A stretch of 64,000 nucleotides of DNA, taken from NCBI RefSeq assembly GCF_001697225.1, contig NZ_CP014671.1, positions 992,001 to 1,056,000 on the forward strand, read 5' to 3'. Each line of letters begins with the position of its first letter. The stretch's first letter is position 1. Of the stretch, positions 10,319-19,008 are shown piece by piece. The stretch comes from Immundisolibacter cernigliae. Lineage in GTDB: Bacteria > Pseudomonadota > Gammaproteobacteria > Immundisolibacterales > Immundisolibacteraceae. Under the pieces are notes generated by a model, which saw nothing but the letters and a program-made list of their open reading frames with translations, was not told the origin of the DNA and did no database searches. A program made the translations under genes and the position numbers.

Positions 10319-11359
10319 ATGCCAAGCCCTGACCCGCGTCTTCCCGCCCACCGGTGGCGCCATGCATGGGCGGGCCTGGCGATATTGACATGCGCCTTGG
10401 CCGGCACCCTCGCCTGGATCGGCCAACAGGCGGAAACGCCCCTGAACCTCGCGGCAAAGGACAGCATCGACGTGTTGCCGGGTGACACACTGGCGACCGT
10501 GGTGCAGCGGCTGGCCGATGCCGGCCAGCTCGAACATCCGCTGGCCATCCGTGTCTGGGCGCGCCTGACCGGACGCGGCAATCGCATCATTGCCGGTGAG
10601 TACGGCGTCGCTCCCGGCACCACCGCTGCCGGCCTGCTGTCCGATTTAGCCGCCGGCCGGGTGCGCCAGCACGCCGTGCGCGTTCCGGAAGGTGCACGGT
10701 TTCGTGACCTCCTGACCACGCTGTGGGCCTCGCCGGTGCTGACCGCCACCCTGCGCGATCGCAACGAGGCCGATATCATGGCGGCCTTGGGATATCCCGG
10801 CCTGCCCGCCGAGGGCAGCTTCCTCCCGGACACCTATTTCGTCACCCGCGGCCAGAGCGATCTTGATGTGTTGCGCCGCAGCCGTGCCGCCATGCAAACG
10901 CAGCTGACCACCCTGTGGCAGGCACGAGGTCCCGGCGCCCCAGCCTCCATGTCACAGGCGGTGACGTTGGCCTCGCTGGTCGAGAAGGAAACAGCCCGTC
11001 CCGATGAGCGCCCGCTGGTCGCAGCCGTACTGCTGAACCGCCTGCGCCTGGGCATGCCGCTGCAGATCGACTCGACCGTCATCTACGGCCTCGGGACGCA
11101 GTTCGATGGCAATCTCACTCGGCGTGACCTGCTCACCCCAACGCCGCACAACACCTATACCCAACGTGGTCTGCCGCCGACGCCGATAGCCCTGCCGAGC
11201 GTGGCTTCCCTGCAGGCGGTGATGAACCCGGCCACGGTGGACTACCTGTACTTCGTCGGCCGCGGTGACGGCAGCCATGTGTTCTCGCGCACGCTCGCCG
11301 AGCACAATCAGGCCGTGGACTGCTACCAGCGCCGGCAAGCGCAGCGCTGCACGTCATGA
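10319..11359 (+). CDS. mltG: Endolytic murein transglycosylase MltG
   Basis: 346 aa inner-membrane protein that cleaves nascent glycan strands and limits their length. One N-terminal membrane segment (residues about 16-36), a LysM-like segment, then the YceG domain. The catalytic Glu lies in LASLVEKETARPDERPLVA, followed by VLLNRLRLGMPLQIDSTVIY. It sits between fabF and tmk as in E. coli, and its stop overlaps the tmk start by 4 bases. The exact start codon is uncertain but ATG 10319 gives a suitable signal anchor. Confidence 0.94.
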   Translation: MPSPDPRLPAHRWRHAWAGLAILTCALAGTLAWIGQQAETPLNLAAKDSIDVLPGDTLATVVQRLADAGQLEHPLAIRVWARLTGRGNRIIAGEYGVAPGTTAAGLLSDLAAGRVRQHAVRVPEGARFRDLLTTLWASPVLTATLRDRNEADIMAALGYPGLPAEGSFLPDTYFVTRGQSDLDVLRRSRAAMQTQLTTLWQARGPGAPASMSQAVTLASLVEKETARPDERPLVAAVLLNRLRLGMPLQIDSTVIYGLGTQFDGNLTRRDLLTPTPHNTYTQRGLPPTPIALPSVASLQAVMNPATVDYLYFVGRGDGSHVFSRTLAEHNQAVDCYQRRQAQRCTS

Positions 11360-11976
11360 CCCGCGCCTGTTTCATCACCCTGGAAGGCCTGGAAGGCGCC
11401 GGCAAGACCAGCCGCCTGGCGGACCTCAAGGCGTTCCTGGAACAGCGTGGCAAGACGGTGCTGGCAACGCGCGAGCCGGGTGGCACGACCCTCGGCGAAC
11501 GCCTGCGCGAGCTGCTGCTGGCGCCGGACCAGGGCTCAATGGCGCCCCTCACGGAGCTGCTGCTGATGTTCGCCGCCCGCAGCGAACACGTGGCCCGCCT
11601 CATCCTGCCGGCGCTGGAGGCCGGACAGTGGGTGCTGTGCGACCGCTACGTGGATGCCAGCTACGCCTACCAGGGCGGCGGGCGAAATCTCGGTGCGGCG
11701 CCGGTGGCGGCGCTCGAGGCCCTGCTGCCGGCGCGCGCCCGGCCGGATCTGACGCTGCTGCTGGACCTGCCGGTCGAGCTTGGACTCGCGCGCGCCAATC
11801 GCCGCAGTGCCGCGGATCGCTTCGAGCAGGAAACCGTCGCCTTTCATCAGCGCGTGCGGGAGGCCTACCTGGCCCGGGCGCGCCAGCATCCGCTGCGCTA
11901 CTGCATCATCGATGCCGCGGCCGACCCGGACCAGGTCCAGGCGGCCATCGAACGGGCCGTGGAGCGCCTTCTGTGA
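11356..11976 (+). CDS. tmk: Thymidylate kinase
   Basis: 206 aa. Phosphorylates dTMP to dTDP. P-loop GLEGAGKTS at residues about 10-18, the DRY-type motif CDRYVDASYAYQGGGR near residue 96, and the LID-region sequence ANRRSAADRFEQE. ATGA overlap with mltG and GTGA overlap with holB show translational coupling. Confidence 0.97.
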   Translation: MTRACFITLEGLEGAGKTSRLADLKAFLEQRGKTVLATREPGGTTLGERLRELLLAPDQGSMAPLTELLLMFAARSEHVARLILPALEAGQWVLCDRYVDASYAYQGGGRNLGAAPVAALEALLPARARPDLTLLLDLPVELGLARANRRSAADRFEQETVAFHQRVREAYLARARQHPLRYCIIDAAADPDQVQAAIERAVERLL

Positions 11977-12980
11977 GTGCGCCCCTGCCCTGGCAGACGT
12001 CCCAGTGGGAGGCCGTCAGCGGTGCCCGGGCCGCTGGCCGGCTGCACCATGCCCTGCTGGCTGCCGGCCCGCCTGGCGTCGGCAAGGCGGATTTCCTGGC
12101 CGCGCTGAGCGCCTGGCTGCTGTGCGAGACGCCCCGCAGCGAGGAACCCTGCGGCGACTGCCGCGGCTGCCGGCAACATGCCGCCGGCAGCCACCCGGAC
12201 TGCATCGTGCTGAGCCCCGACTACCAGAACCGCCCGGTTCTGGGGGCCTATCCTGGCCAGCGCTGCCAGTACGAGCCGCGCAAGAAGCCATCCAGCGTCA
12301 TCAACGTCGAGCAGGTGCGGGAGCTGGGCGAGCGCCTGCACGCCAGCGCGCACTACGGCGGCTTCAAGCTGGCACTGCTGCTGCCGGCCGACGCGCTGAA
12401 CACGGCGGCTGCCAATGCGCTGCTCAAGCTGCTCGAAGAGCCGCCCGATAACACGCTGTTCCTGCTGCTGTCGCAGCGCCTTGCGCATCTGCCGGCCACC
12501 GTACGCAGCCGTTGTCAGTTGCTGCGCTTCAGCACCCCGCCGCTGGCGCAGGCGCGCGCGGTGCTGTCCCGAAGCGGGCCGGAAGCGGATCTGGCGCTCG
12601 ACCTGGCCGGCGGCGCGCCGCTGCGGGGGCAGGGCCTGCTCGGGCAGGACATCGGCGCCGTGTGGAGGGCCGTTGGCAGCGGACTGGATGCCCTGCTCGG
12701 CGACAAGGCCGACCCGCTGCGACTGTCGCGCGAGTGGCTCAAGCTGCCGCAGGAAGCGCTGGATGCGGCGCTCTACGGCTGGCTGCGACACGCCCTGCGC
12801 CGGGCCGCTGGCGCCACGTCCGGCCACGCGACTGCGACCGTGCCGCCGCTGGCCCGCCTGCGGGCATTCGGACATGAGCTTGATGACTTTCTGCGCCTGC
12901 GCGAGCATCCTCTGGTCAAGGAACTCGCCCTGCAACGCCTGCTCTACCCCTTGTGGGCGGGCGCCGGATCAGCGACCTGA
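11973..12980 (+). CDS. holB: DNA polymerase III subunit delta prime
   Basis: 335 aa clamp-loader subunit. GTG start at 11973 overlapping the tmk stop (GTGA); the frame remains open upstream but has no homology there. P-loop-like AGPPGVGKADF near residue 35 and the four-cysteine zinc module (CETPRSEEPCGDCRGC) typical of clamp loaders. NALLKLLEEPP follows, and the SRC-type motif is seen as VRSRCQLLRF. Normal length and position for holB. Confidence 0.95.
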   Translation: MSAPLPWQTSQWEAVSGARAAGRLHHALLAAGPPGVGKADFLAALSAWLLCETPRSEEPCGDCRGCRQHAAGSHPDCIVLSPDYQNRPVLGAYPGQRCQYEPRKKPSSVINVEQVRELGERLHASAHYGGFKLALLLPADALNTAAANALLKLLEEPPDNTLFLLLSQRLAHLPATVRSRCQLLRFSTPPLAQARAVLSRSGPEADLALDLAGGAPLRGQGLLGQDIGAVWRAVGSGLDALLGDKADPLRLSREWLKLPQEALDAALYGWLRHALRRAAGATSGHATATVPPLARLRAFGHELDDFLRLREHPLVKELALQRLLYPLWAGAGSAT

Positions 12981-12995
12981 CACCCCGGAGCGGTC

Positions 12996-13358
12996 ATGGC
13001 AGAACACACCCCATCGGACACACCCACTGGCGTATTGGCGGTCGCCATCCGCGACAAGAACGCGCTGTATGCGTCCTACATGTCCTTCGTCAAGGGCGGC
13101 GGCCTGTTCATCCCCACCACACGCGCCGTGCGCCTGGGTGACGAGCTGATCCTGCTGCTGACATTGATGGACGAGGTGGAGAAAATCCCGGTCGCCGGCA
13201 AGGTGGTGTGGATCACGCCGCGCGGCTCGCAAAACGGCAAGGTGGCGGGCGTGGGCGTGCAGTTCGTCGAGGACGAAAGCAGCCGCGTGGCGCGCAACAA
13301 GATCGAGACCTACCTGGCCGGCGCGCTCACCAGCGAACGCCACACGCACACGATGTGA
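12996..13358 (+). CDS. pilZ: PilZ domain protein (type IV pilus biogenesis type)
   Basis: 120 aa. Short PilZ-domain protein of the kind found between holB and tatD in Pseudomonas and Xanthomonas, where it supports type IV pilus assembly. The protein shows GGLFIPTTRAVRLGDELILL and KVVWITPRGSQNGKVAGVGV. The N-terminal arginine pair normally used for c-di-GMP binding is not evident, as in P. aeruginosa PilZ, so it may act as a non-binding adaptor. It fits the pilMNOPQ operon at 27-32 kb. Confidence 0.9.
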   Translation: MAEHTPSDTPTGVLAVAIRDKNALYASYMSFVKGGGLFIPTTRAVRLGDELILLLTLMDEVEKIPVAGKVVWITPRGSQNGKVAGVGVQFVEDESSRVARNKIETYLAGALTSERHTHTM

Positions 13359-13360
13359 GC

Positions 13361-14164
13361 ATGCTGGTCGATTCCCACTGCCACCTGGACCTGATCGATC
13401 CCTCGCTCGATCGGGTCGAGGCCCTGCTGGCGCAGGCGGCCGCAGTCGGCGTCGGGCACTTCCTGTGCGTGAGCGTGAGCCTTGGCAACGCGCCGGTGGT
13501 GCGCGCGCTGGCGGCCCGTTACCCGCAGGTGTCCGCCTCGGTTGGCGTGCATCCCAATCAGGTCGGTGACGACGAGCCGGACGTCGCCCGGCTGGCCGGT
13601 CTGGCGGCCGATCCGCTGATCGTTGCGGTCGGCGAAACCGGCCTCGACTACCACTACGGGGCCGAGCACATCACCCTGCAGCAGGCGCGCCTGCGCACCC
13701 ATGTCCGCGCCGCGCGGGAAGTGGGCAAGCCGCTGATCGTGCACATGCGCGAGGCCACCGATGACACGCTGCGCATCCTCGCCGAGGAGCGGGCGCAGGA
13801 GGTGGGCGGCGTCATGCACTGCTTCACCGAGGACTGGCCGACCGCCCAGCGGGCGCTGGAGCTGGGCTTTCACATTTCCTTTTCCGGCATCGTCACCTTC
13901 AAGACCGCCGAACCGATCCGCGAGGCCGCCCGCCGGGTGCCGGCCGAGCGCCTGCTGGTCGAGACCGACGCGCCGTATCTGGCGCCGGTACCGCACCGCG
14001 GCAAGCAGAACCAGCCGGCCTACGTGCGCCAGGTGGCCGACTGCGTGGCCGGGCTGCGCGGCGTCGAGCCGTCGCTGCTGGACGCGCAGGTGTCGCGCAA
14101 TTTCTTTGCGCTGTTCCCGCTGGCGAGGAAGGATCAGGCCGGCTTGCGCGCCGCCAGCAGGTAG
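13361..14164 (+). CDS. TatD family metal-dependent deoxyribonuclease (YcfH-like)
   Basis: 267 aa hydrolase with a TIM-barrel metal site. Motifs: DSHCHLD at the N-terminus, GETGLDYHY, IVHMREA, MHCFTED and ETDAPYLAPVPHRGKQNQPAYV. Start ATG 13361, two bases after the pilZ stop; the longer upstream frame is unconserved. TatD relatives act as 3'-5' DNases, but the substrate of the YcfH branch is less certain. Its end overlaps the convergent ubiG gene by 31 bases. Confidence 0.94.
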   Translation: MLVDSHCHLDLIDPSLDRVEALLAQAAAVGVGHFLCVSVSLGNAPVVRALAARYPQVSASVGVHPNQVGDDEPDVARLAGLAADPLIVAVGETGLDYHYGAEHITLQQARLRTHVRAAREVGKPLIVHMREATDDTLRILAEERAQEVGGVMHCFTEDWPTAQRALELGFHISFSGIVTFKTAEPIREAARRVPAERLLVETDAPYLAPVPHRGKQNQPAYVRQVADCVAGLRGVEPSLLDAQVSRNFFALFPLARKDQAGLRAASR

Positions 14165-14835
14165 TTCACGTCCACCTGCGGCCGCAGCCGGGCGCGGTGC
14201 GTGAGCGGGTTGTAGGCAAGGCCGCTCAGGTCGACCACCTCCAGTCCAGCCGCCCGGCACAGGCCAGCCAGCTCCGCCGGACGCAGGAAGCGTGCGTAGT
14301 CGTGCGTGCCCCGCGGCAGCAGGCGCAGCGCGTATTCGGCCGCCAGTACCGCCTGTGCGTAGGCCTTGGGCGTGCGGCTCAGGGTGGAGAAAAAGGCCCA
14401 GCCGCCGGGGCGCAACAGATCGGCGCAGGCCTGCACCAGAGCGGCCGGATCCGGCACATGCTCGATCAGCTCCATGCAGGCCAGCGCGTCGAAGCCGCCC
14501 GGCGCGCGCGCCGCCAAGGCGGCAGCCGACACTTCCCGGTAATCGATTTCAAGACCGTGCTCGGCCGCGTGCCCGCGCGCAGCCACCAGCGCGTCGGCAG
14601 CAAGATCGATGCCGGTCACGGTCGCCCCGGCGCGCGCCAGGGCTTCGCTGAGCACCCCGCCGCCACAGCCGACGTCGACCACCCGCGCCCCGTCCAGGCG
14701 CACGTGCCCCGCCATCCAGGCCAGACGCACCGGGTTGATCTCGTGCAGCGTGCGCAGCGGGCCGCGGGGGTCCCACCACTGCCCGGCGTGGGCATCGAAC
14801 TTGGCGGTCTCGGCCGGGTCGACATTCGCGTGCAT
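14134..14835 (-). CDS. ubiG: Ubiquinone biosynthesis O-methyltransferase UbiG
   Basis: 233 aa. SAM-dependent methyltransferase that performs both O-methylations in ubiquinone synthesis. It begins MHANVDPAETAKFDAHAGQW, has motif I VVDVGCGGGVLSEALARAG, and carries the later VDVNYL ending of the family. ATG 14835 is preceded by CGGAG six bases upstream. A GTG at 14850 that overlaps the hemH stop would add five residues. Same strand as hemH, so probably co-transcribed. Confidence 0.94.
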   Translation of the reverse strand: MHANVDPAETAKFDAHAGQWWDPRGPLRTLHEINPVRLAWMAGHVRLDGARVVDVGCGGGVLSEALARAGATVTGIDLAADALVAARGHAAEHGLEIDYREVSAAALAARAPGGFDALACMELIEHVPDPAALVQACADLLRPGGWAFFSTLSRTPKAYAQAVLAAEYALRLLPRGTHDYARFLRPAELAGLCRAAGLEVVDLSGLAYNPLTHRARLRPQVDVNYLLAARKPA

Positions 14836-14846
14836 AGAAAGCTCCG

Positions 14847-15836
14847 TCACTGGCAGTCGCCGGCCAGCTGCGCCCGCAGCAGATCCGCCAGCGCATCCAG
14901 CCAGGCCGGGCTGTCGTTGAGGCTGGCAATGTACCGGAACTGGCCACCACCGGCGGCCTGAAAGATGCGTTGGCCGCCGCTGGCGATTTCCTCCAGCGTC
15001 TCCAGGCAGTCGGCGACGAAACCCGGGCAGACCACGTCCACCCGCGCCAGACCCTGTGCGCCCCAGGCGCGCAGCGTGGCGTCGGTGGCCGGCTCCAGCC
15101 AGCGCGCCTTGCCGAAGCGGGACTGGTAGGCCAGCTGCCACTGATCGTCCTTCAGATCCAGCGCGTCGGCCAGCAGGCGCGCCGTGCGCGCGCACTGCCC
15201 GGCATAGGGATCACCGCGGTCGACATTGCGCTGCGGCAGGCCGTGGAAGGACATCAACAGGCGATCACCCCGGCCGTGAACCGCCCAGTGCGCGCGCACG
15301 CTCGCGGCCAAGGCGTCGATGTAGCCCGGATGGTCGTGGAAATCGGCCACGAAACGCAGCGTCGGCAGACGCATGGCGGGCCGCAGCGCCGCAGCCAGGG
15401 CGTCGAACACGGCGCCCTGCGTGCTGGCCGAATGCTGCGGGAACATCGGCAGCACCAGCACCCGCTCGCAGCCGGCAAGCTGCGCGAGCCCCTGCGCCAG
15501 CGACGGCGCGCCATAGCTCATGGCAAACGCCACCGCGACGCCCTGCCCGGTGAGGCGCGTGGCCAGACCGGCCGCCTGGCGCCGGGTGTTCACCACCAAC
15601 GGCGCGCCCTCGGCGGTCCACACGCTTTTGTAAAGCCGCGCCGAACGGCGCGGCCGGGTGGTCAGAACGATGCCGCGCAGGATCGGTTGCCACAGCAGCG
15701 GCGGCAGGTTCACCACCCGCCGGTCGCTCAGGAACTGCTTGAGGTAACGCCGCACCGCGGCAGGCGTCGGCGCCGCTGGACTGCCGAGGTTGACCAGCAG
15801 CACGCCGCTACGTGGATTCACGCGCGCCCCGACCAT
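14847..15836 (-). CDS. hemH: Ferrochelatase
   Basis: 329 aa. Inserts Fe2+ into protoporphyrin IX, the last step of heme synthesis. Conserved [20 protein letters not shown] near the N-terminus, the metal-site motif SFHGLPQRNVDRGDPY, and a C-terminal CPGFVADCLETLEEI with two Cys. Paired with ubiG, both serving respiration. ATG at 15836. Confidence 0.96.
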   Translation of the reverse strand: MVGARVNPRSGVLLVNLGSPAAPTPAAVRRYLKQFLSDRRVVNLPPLLWQPILRGIVLTTRPRRSARLYKSVWTAEGAPLVVNTRRQAAGLATRLTGQGVAVAFAMSYGAPSLAQGLAQLAGCERVLVLPMFPQHSASTQGAVFDALAAALRPAMRLPTLRFVADFHDHPGYIDALAASVRAHWAVHGRGDRLLMSFHGLPQRNVDRGDPYAGQCARTARLLADALDLKDDQWQLAYQSRFGKARWLEPATDATLRAWGAQGLARVDVVCPGFVADCLETLEEIASGGQRIFQAAGGGQFRYIASLNDSPAWLDALADLLRAQLAGDCQ

Positions 15837-15864
15837 TCAGACACGGGACGCGCCAGCCGTGTCT

Positions 15865-16887
15865 TCAGGCGGCCTGCTCCATCTGCGCCTGGTACTCGCC
15901 GCGGCAGGCGGCGCCGTTGAGCAGCGCACGCTTGTGCAGCGCCCGCTGGCCGGCGGCGACGTTTTCCTGCTTGCCACCCCAGGCCTTCAGCGCCGGCGCC
16001 TGCAGGGCGCGGCCGTAGGAGAAGCTGAACACCCACGGATGGTGCGCCGACAGGGCATTGATGGCGTTCAGATTTTCCGTGGCCTGCACGTCGCCCTGGC
16101 CACCGGACAGGAACATGATGCCCGGCACCGCCGCCGGCACCGTGCGCCGGAAGCAGCGCACCGTGGCCTCGGCCACCTCGCGGGCACCGGCCTGCACCGG
16201 ACATTCCTTGCCGGAAATCACCATGTTGGGCTTGAGCACCATCAGCTCCAGCGCCACGCCTTCGACGGCCAGTGCCTGGAATACGGCCTGCAACACGGTG
16301 GTGGTGACCTCCTCGCAGCGCTCGAGGGTGTGCGCACCGTCCATCAGCACTTCGGGCTCGACGATCGGCACCAGGCCGGATTGCTGGGTGATCGCGGCAT
16401 AGCGCGCCAGGCCCTGCGCATTCAGCAGGATGTTGCGCGCCGACGGCAGCTGGTCGGTAATGCTGTACACGGCGCGCCATTTGGCGAAACGGGCGCCCAG
16501 CCGGTAGTACTCCTCGTAGCGCTTGGCGACACCATCGAAACCTTCGGTCAGCTTCTCGGTGCTGCCCGGCGCCATGGCGAGGGTGCCCTTGTCGACCTTG
16601 ATGCCCGGCACGATGCCCTTGCCCTGCAGGATGCTCGCCAGGCTGCGGCCGTCGTCGGCGCTCTGGCGAATCGTCTCGTCGTACAGGATCACGCCCGACA
16701 CCGCCTGCTCCAGACCCTCGGTGGTGAACAACATCTGCCGATAGTCGCGGCGGTTGGTCTCGGTGGACTCAAGACCGATGCTGTCGAAACGCTTCTTGAT
16801 GGTGCCGCTGCTCTCGTCCGCCGCCAGCAGGCCCTTGCCGCGGGCAGTCATGGCACGCACGGTGGCTTCCAGTTCGGTCGTATTCAT
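15865..16887 (-). CDS. Fructose-bisphosphate aldolase, class I
   Basis: 340 aa. Schiff-base aldolase of glycolysis and gluconeogenesis. The N-terminus (ATVRAMTARGKGLLAADESS, then GTIKKRF) and the VLKPNMVISGKEC segment, with Schiff-base Lys219, are those of the eukaryote-like class I family. VEPEVLMDG is also present. Class II metal-site motifs are absent. ATG at 16887; the upstream extension of the frame is unconserved. Single-gene unit with a consensus -10 box upstream. Confidence 0.96.
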   Translation of the reverse strand: MNTTELEATVRAMTARGKGLLAADESSGTIKKRFDSIGLESTETNRRDYRQMLFTTEGLEQAVSGVILYDETIRQSADDGRSLASILQGKGIVPGIKVDKGTLAMAPGSTEKLTEGFDGVAKRYEEYYRLGARFAKWRAVYSITDQLPSARNILLNAQGLARYAAITQQSGLVPIVEPEVLMDGAHTLERCEEVTTTVLQAVFQALAVEGVALELMVLKPNMVISGKECPVQAGAREVAEATVRCFRRTVPAAVPGIMFLSGGQGDVQATENLNAINALSAHHPWVFSFSYGRALQAPALKAWGGKQENVAAGQRALHKRALLNGAACRGEYQAQMEQAA

Positions 16888-16951
16888 CTGACGGATCCTC
16901 AGGGCGGGTTTGAAGCAGGCCACGGCGCTCGCGCCGGCCATCAGGCGCGCA

Positions 16952-16957
16952 ATTATA
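16952..16957 (-). promoter_or_regulatory. Candidate -10 box of the aldolase gene
   Basis: The minus strand reads a perfect TATAAT about 65 bases before the aldolase ATG. No good -35 hexamer is seen at 16-18 bases, so this is a partial promoter prediction only. Confidence 0.35.
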
Positions 16958-17029
16958 GGGGGTGTACATGACGCCCACTGGACGGTAATCAACGACAACA
17001 GCGCCCGTCGCGGATCGCAGCCGTATCGA

Positions 17030-17695
17030 TCAGCGAAGGTACCCGAACACCGCCAGATGGCGATCCGTCAGCTCGCGCACGGCCAGTTCCTGCAGTCCGG
17101 CGAGGCCGAGTTGGGCATGCACTTCCTGCGGCGTGAACGCCGCCCGCAGCGACGCCTCGAAATCGCGCCGCAGTACCGCCGGTTCAGGCCCACTGTAGGT
17201 GTCGACCAAACGACGCAGGCTGCCCTCGTCGGCCGGGCGCCGCAAGTCCGTGACATACACCGCCACGCCGGGCGCGGCGGCGGCGCGTACCGCCTGCCAC
17301 AGCACCTGTGGCCGGTGCAGGTGGTGCAACAGGCTGTTGCTGAGGATGACCTGGTAGCCAGCGCCGGGCAGCGGGTCGTTCGGCAGCAGCGCCCGGTGCA
17401 AGCGCACCCGCGCCGCAAGCCCGGCTGCAGCCACCTGCGCCCGGCCGAGTTTCAGCATGGCTTCGGCGCCGTCCACGCCGTCGATCTGCCAGCCGGGAAA
17501 GGCGCGCGCGAAACGCAGGCTCACGTCCGCCGGTCCGCAGCCCAGGTCGAGCACCCGCGCTGCCACTGGCAGGACCGGCAACAGGCGGCTGATCTGATCG
17601 ACCAGGAACTGGTGCGGAGCGGAAAAATCGGCACTGGCATAGGCCGCGGCCTGCTCGGCTGCGTCCATCAACTCCGGTTCCGGTTGCCGCTGCAT
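17030..17695 (-). CDS. Class I SAM-dependent methyltransferase
   Basis: 221 aa. Rossmann-fold methyltransferase of unknown substrate. Motif I VLDLGCGPADVSLRFA (near residue 46), an acidic GVDGAEAML and a post-motif SNSLLHHLHRP are visible. A trailing GYLR ends the protein. ATG at 17695, 16 bases after the stop of the upstream oxidoreductase on the same strand, so probably an operon with it. UbiE/UbiG-like fold but no diagnostic specificity residues. Confidence 0.85.
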   Translation of the reverse strand: MQRQPEPELMDAAEQAAAYASADFSAPHQFLVDQISRLLPVLPVAARVLDLGCGPADVSLRFARAFPGWQIDGVDGAEAMLKLGRAQVAAAGLAARVRLHRALLPNDPLPGAGYQVILSNSLLHHLHRPQVLWQAVRAAAAPGVAVYVTDLRRPADEGSLRRLVDTYSGPEPAVLRRDFEASLRAAFTPQEVHAQLGLAGLQELAVRELTDRHLAVFGYLR

Positions 17696-17711
17696 GACGG
17701 GCCAACGACGG

Positions 17712-18869
17712 TCAGACCAGTGTCGCCAGCACCTCGCGCCGGAACGGCGCCAGCTCCTGCCAGCGTCCGGCCCGCACCTTGGCGGCCCAGTCCGGGTTGG
17801 CGACCATGGCACGGCCGACCGCGATCAGGTCGGCATCGCCACTGCCCAGCAGGCGGGCGGCCTGGGCCGGATCGGCAATCTGGCTGTCGGCGCCCATCAG
17901 CGACTCGCCGATGGTGGTGCTGTAGGTCACCCCGCCGGCGGCGCTGACCGGCAAGCCGGAGGCCTGACGTACATGCCAGGCCAGTCCGTGCCCGGCCGGG
18001 TCGGCGGCGGCCGGGAAGCCGGGCGTTTCGATGCGGTGCGCGGCGACGTGAAAGCCGTCGACCCCGGCCGCCTTGAGGCAATTCACCGTCACCGCCAGGT
18101 CGGCCGGCGTCGGCCACGTCACCCAGCCGTAATCGCTGACCGAGAACTGCGACAGGCCCATCAACAACGGGAAGCCGGCGCCGGTCTTGCTGCGGGCCGC
18201 GCTGACGATCTGGCAGGCGAAGCGCGCGCGGGCGGCCGTGTCGCCGTTGTAGGCGTCGTCGCGGCGGTTGCTGTCGGCGTTGAAGAACTGCTGGATCAGG
18301 TAGCCGCTGGCGCCGTGAAACAGCACCCCGTCGAAGCCGGCGCGCTGCGCGCGGCCGGCCGCGGCGGCAAATTCGCCGGTCACGGCATCGATGTCGGCCT
18401 GCGTCATCGGCCGCGGCTCGACGTAACTCAGGTGCCCGTCGAAGGTCGCCGGGTCCGCTACGTCGATATACGGCCCGCTCGCCGCCACGGCGCTGGGCGC
18501 CAACGGCTGGGCGCCGCCAGTGGCGCGCGGGTGTGACAGCCGCCCGCAGTGCCACAGCTGAACCATGATCCGGCCGCCGGCCGCGTGCACGGCATCCACC
18601 ACGGCCCGCCAAGCGGCTTCCTGCGCGTCATCACACAGGCCCGGCACGCCCCGGTAGCCGCGCGCCGGACCCATGTCCACCACCGTGGCCTCGGTGAAGA
18701 TGAGGCCCGTACCGGCCGCGGCGCGGGCCGCGTAGTAGCGCGCCACCTGCGGCCCGGGCACGCCGGCCTCACCACAGAACGAGCGCGTCATCGGCGCCAT
18801 GACCACCCGGTTGGGCAGGGCCAGGCTGCCGATGCGGACCGGTTCGAACAATGCGCCAGATTCGTTCAT
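17712..18869 (-). CDS. Old yellow enzyme family NADH:flavin oxidoreductase / alkene reductase
   Basis: 385 aa FMN TIM-barrel. Family enzymes reduce activated C=C bonds, nitrate esters or nitroaromatics. NRVVMAPMTRS near the N-terminus, QLWHCGRLSHP, and the substrate-site segment FHGASGYLIQQFF followed by NRRDD and YNGD. In most members the site reads His-x-x-His or His-x-x-Asn; here it is His185-Gly-Ala-Ser188, so the second hydrogen-bond donor is altered. ATG 18869 has AGAGG eight bases upstream; ATG 18875 is an alternative. Physiological substrate unknown. Confidence 0.92.
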   Translation of the reverse strand: MNESGALFEPVRIGSLALPNRVVMAPMTRSFCGEAGVPGPQVARYYAARAAAGTGLIFTEATVVDMGPARGYRGVPGLCDDAQEAAWRAVVDAVHAAGGRIMVQLWHCGRLSHPRATGGAQPLAPSAVAASGPYIDVADPATFDGHLSYVEPRPMTQADIDAVTGEFAAAAGRAQRAGFDGVLFHGASGYLIQQFFNADSNRRDDAYNGDTAARARFACQIVSAARSKTGAGFPLLMGLSQFSVSDYGWVTWPTPADLAVTVNCLKAAGVDGFHVAAHRIETPGFPAAADPAGHGLAWHVRQASGLPVSAAGGVTYSTTIGESLMGADSQIADPAQAARLLGSGDADLIAVGRAMVANPDWAAKVRAGRWQELAPFRREVLATLV

Positions 18870-19008
18870 GACCATCGCCTCTGAGTGGTAGCCGAGCCGA
18901 CGACACCCGCCAACGGCGGCCGCCCGGCGGCCATTGTATGCAGGATGCGGCCGCGACCTGCCGCCGCGACGCCCGGACACCGCAAGGCCGAACGGCCACC
19001 GCGCCGCA

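Noticed and set aside
11265-11972. 571-codon frame as a longer HolB
   Set aside because: The upstream part overlaps tmk in another frame and has no homology; the GTG at 11973 fits the known HolB start.
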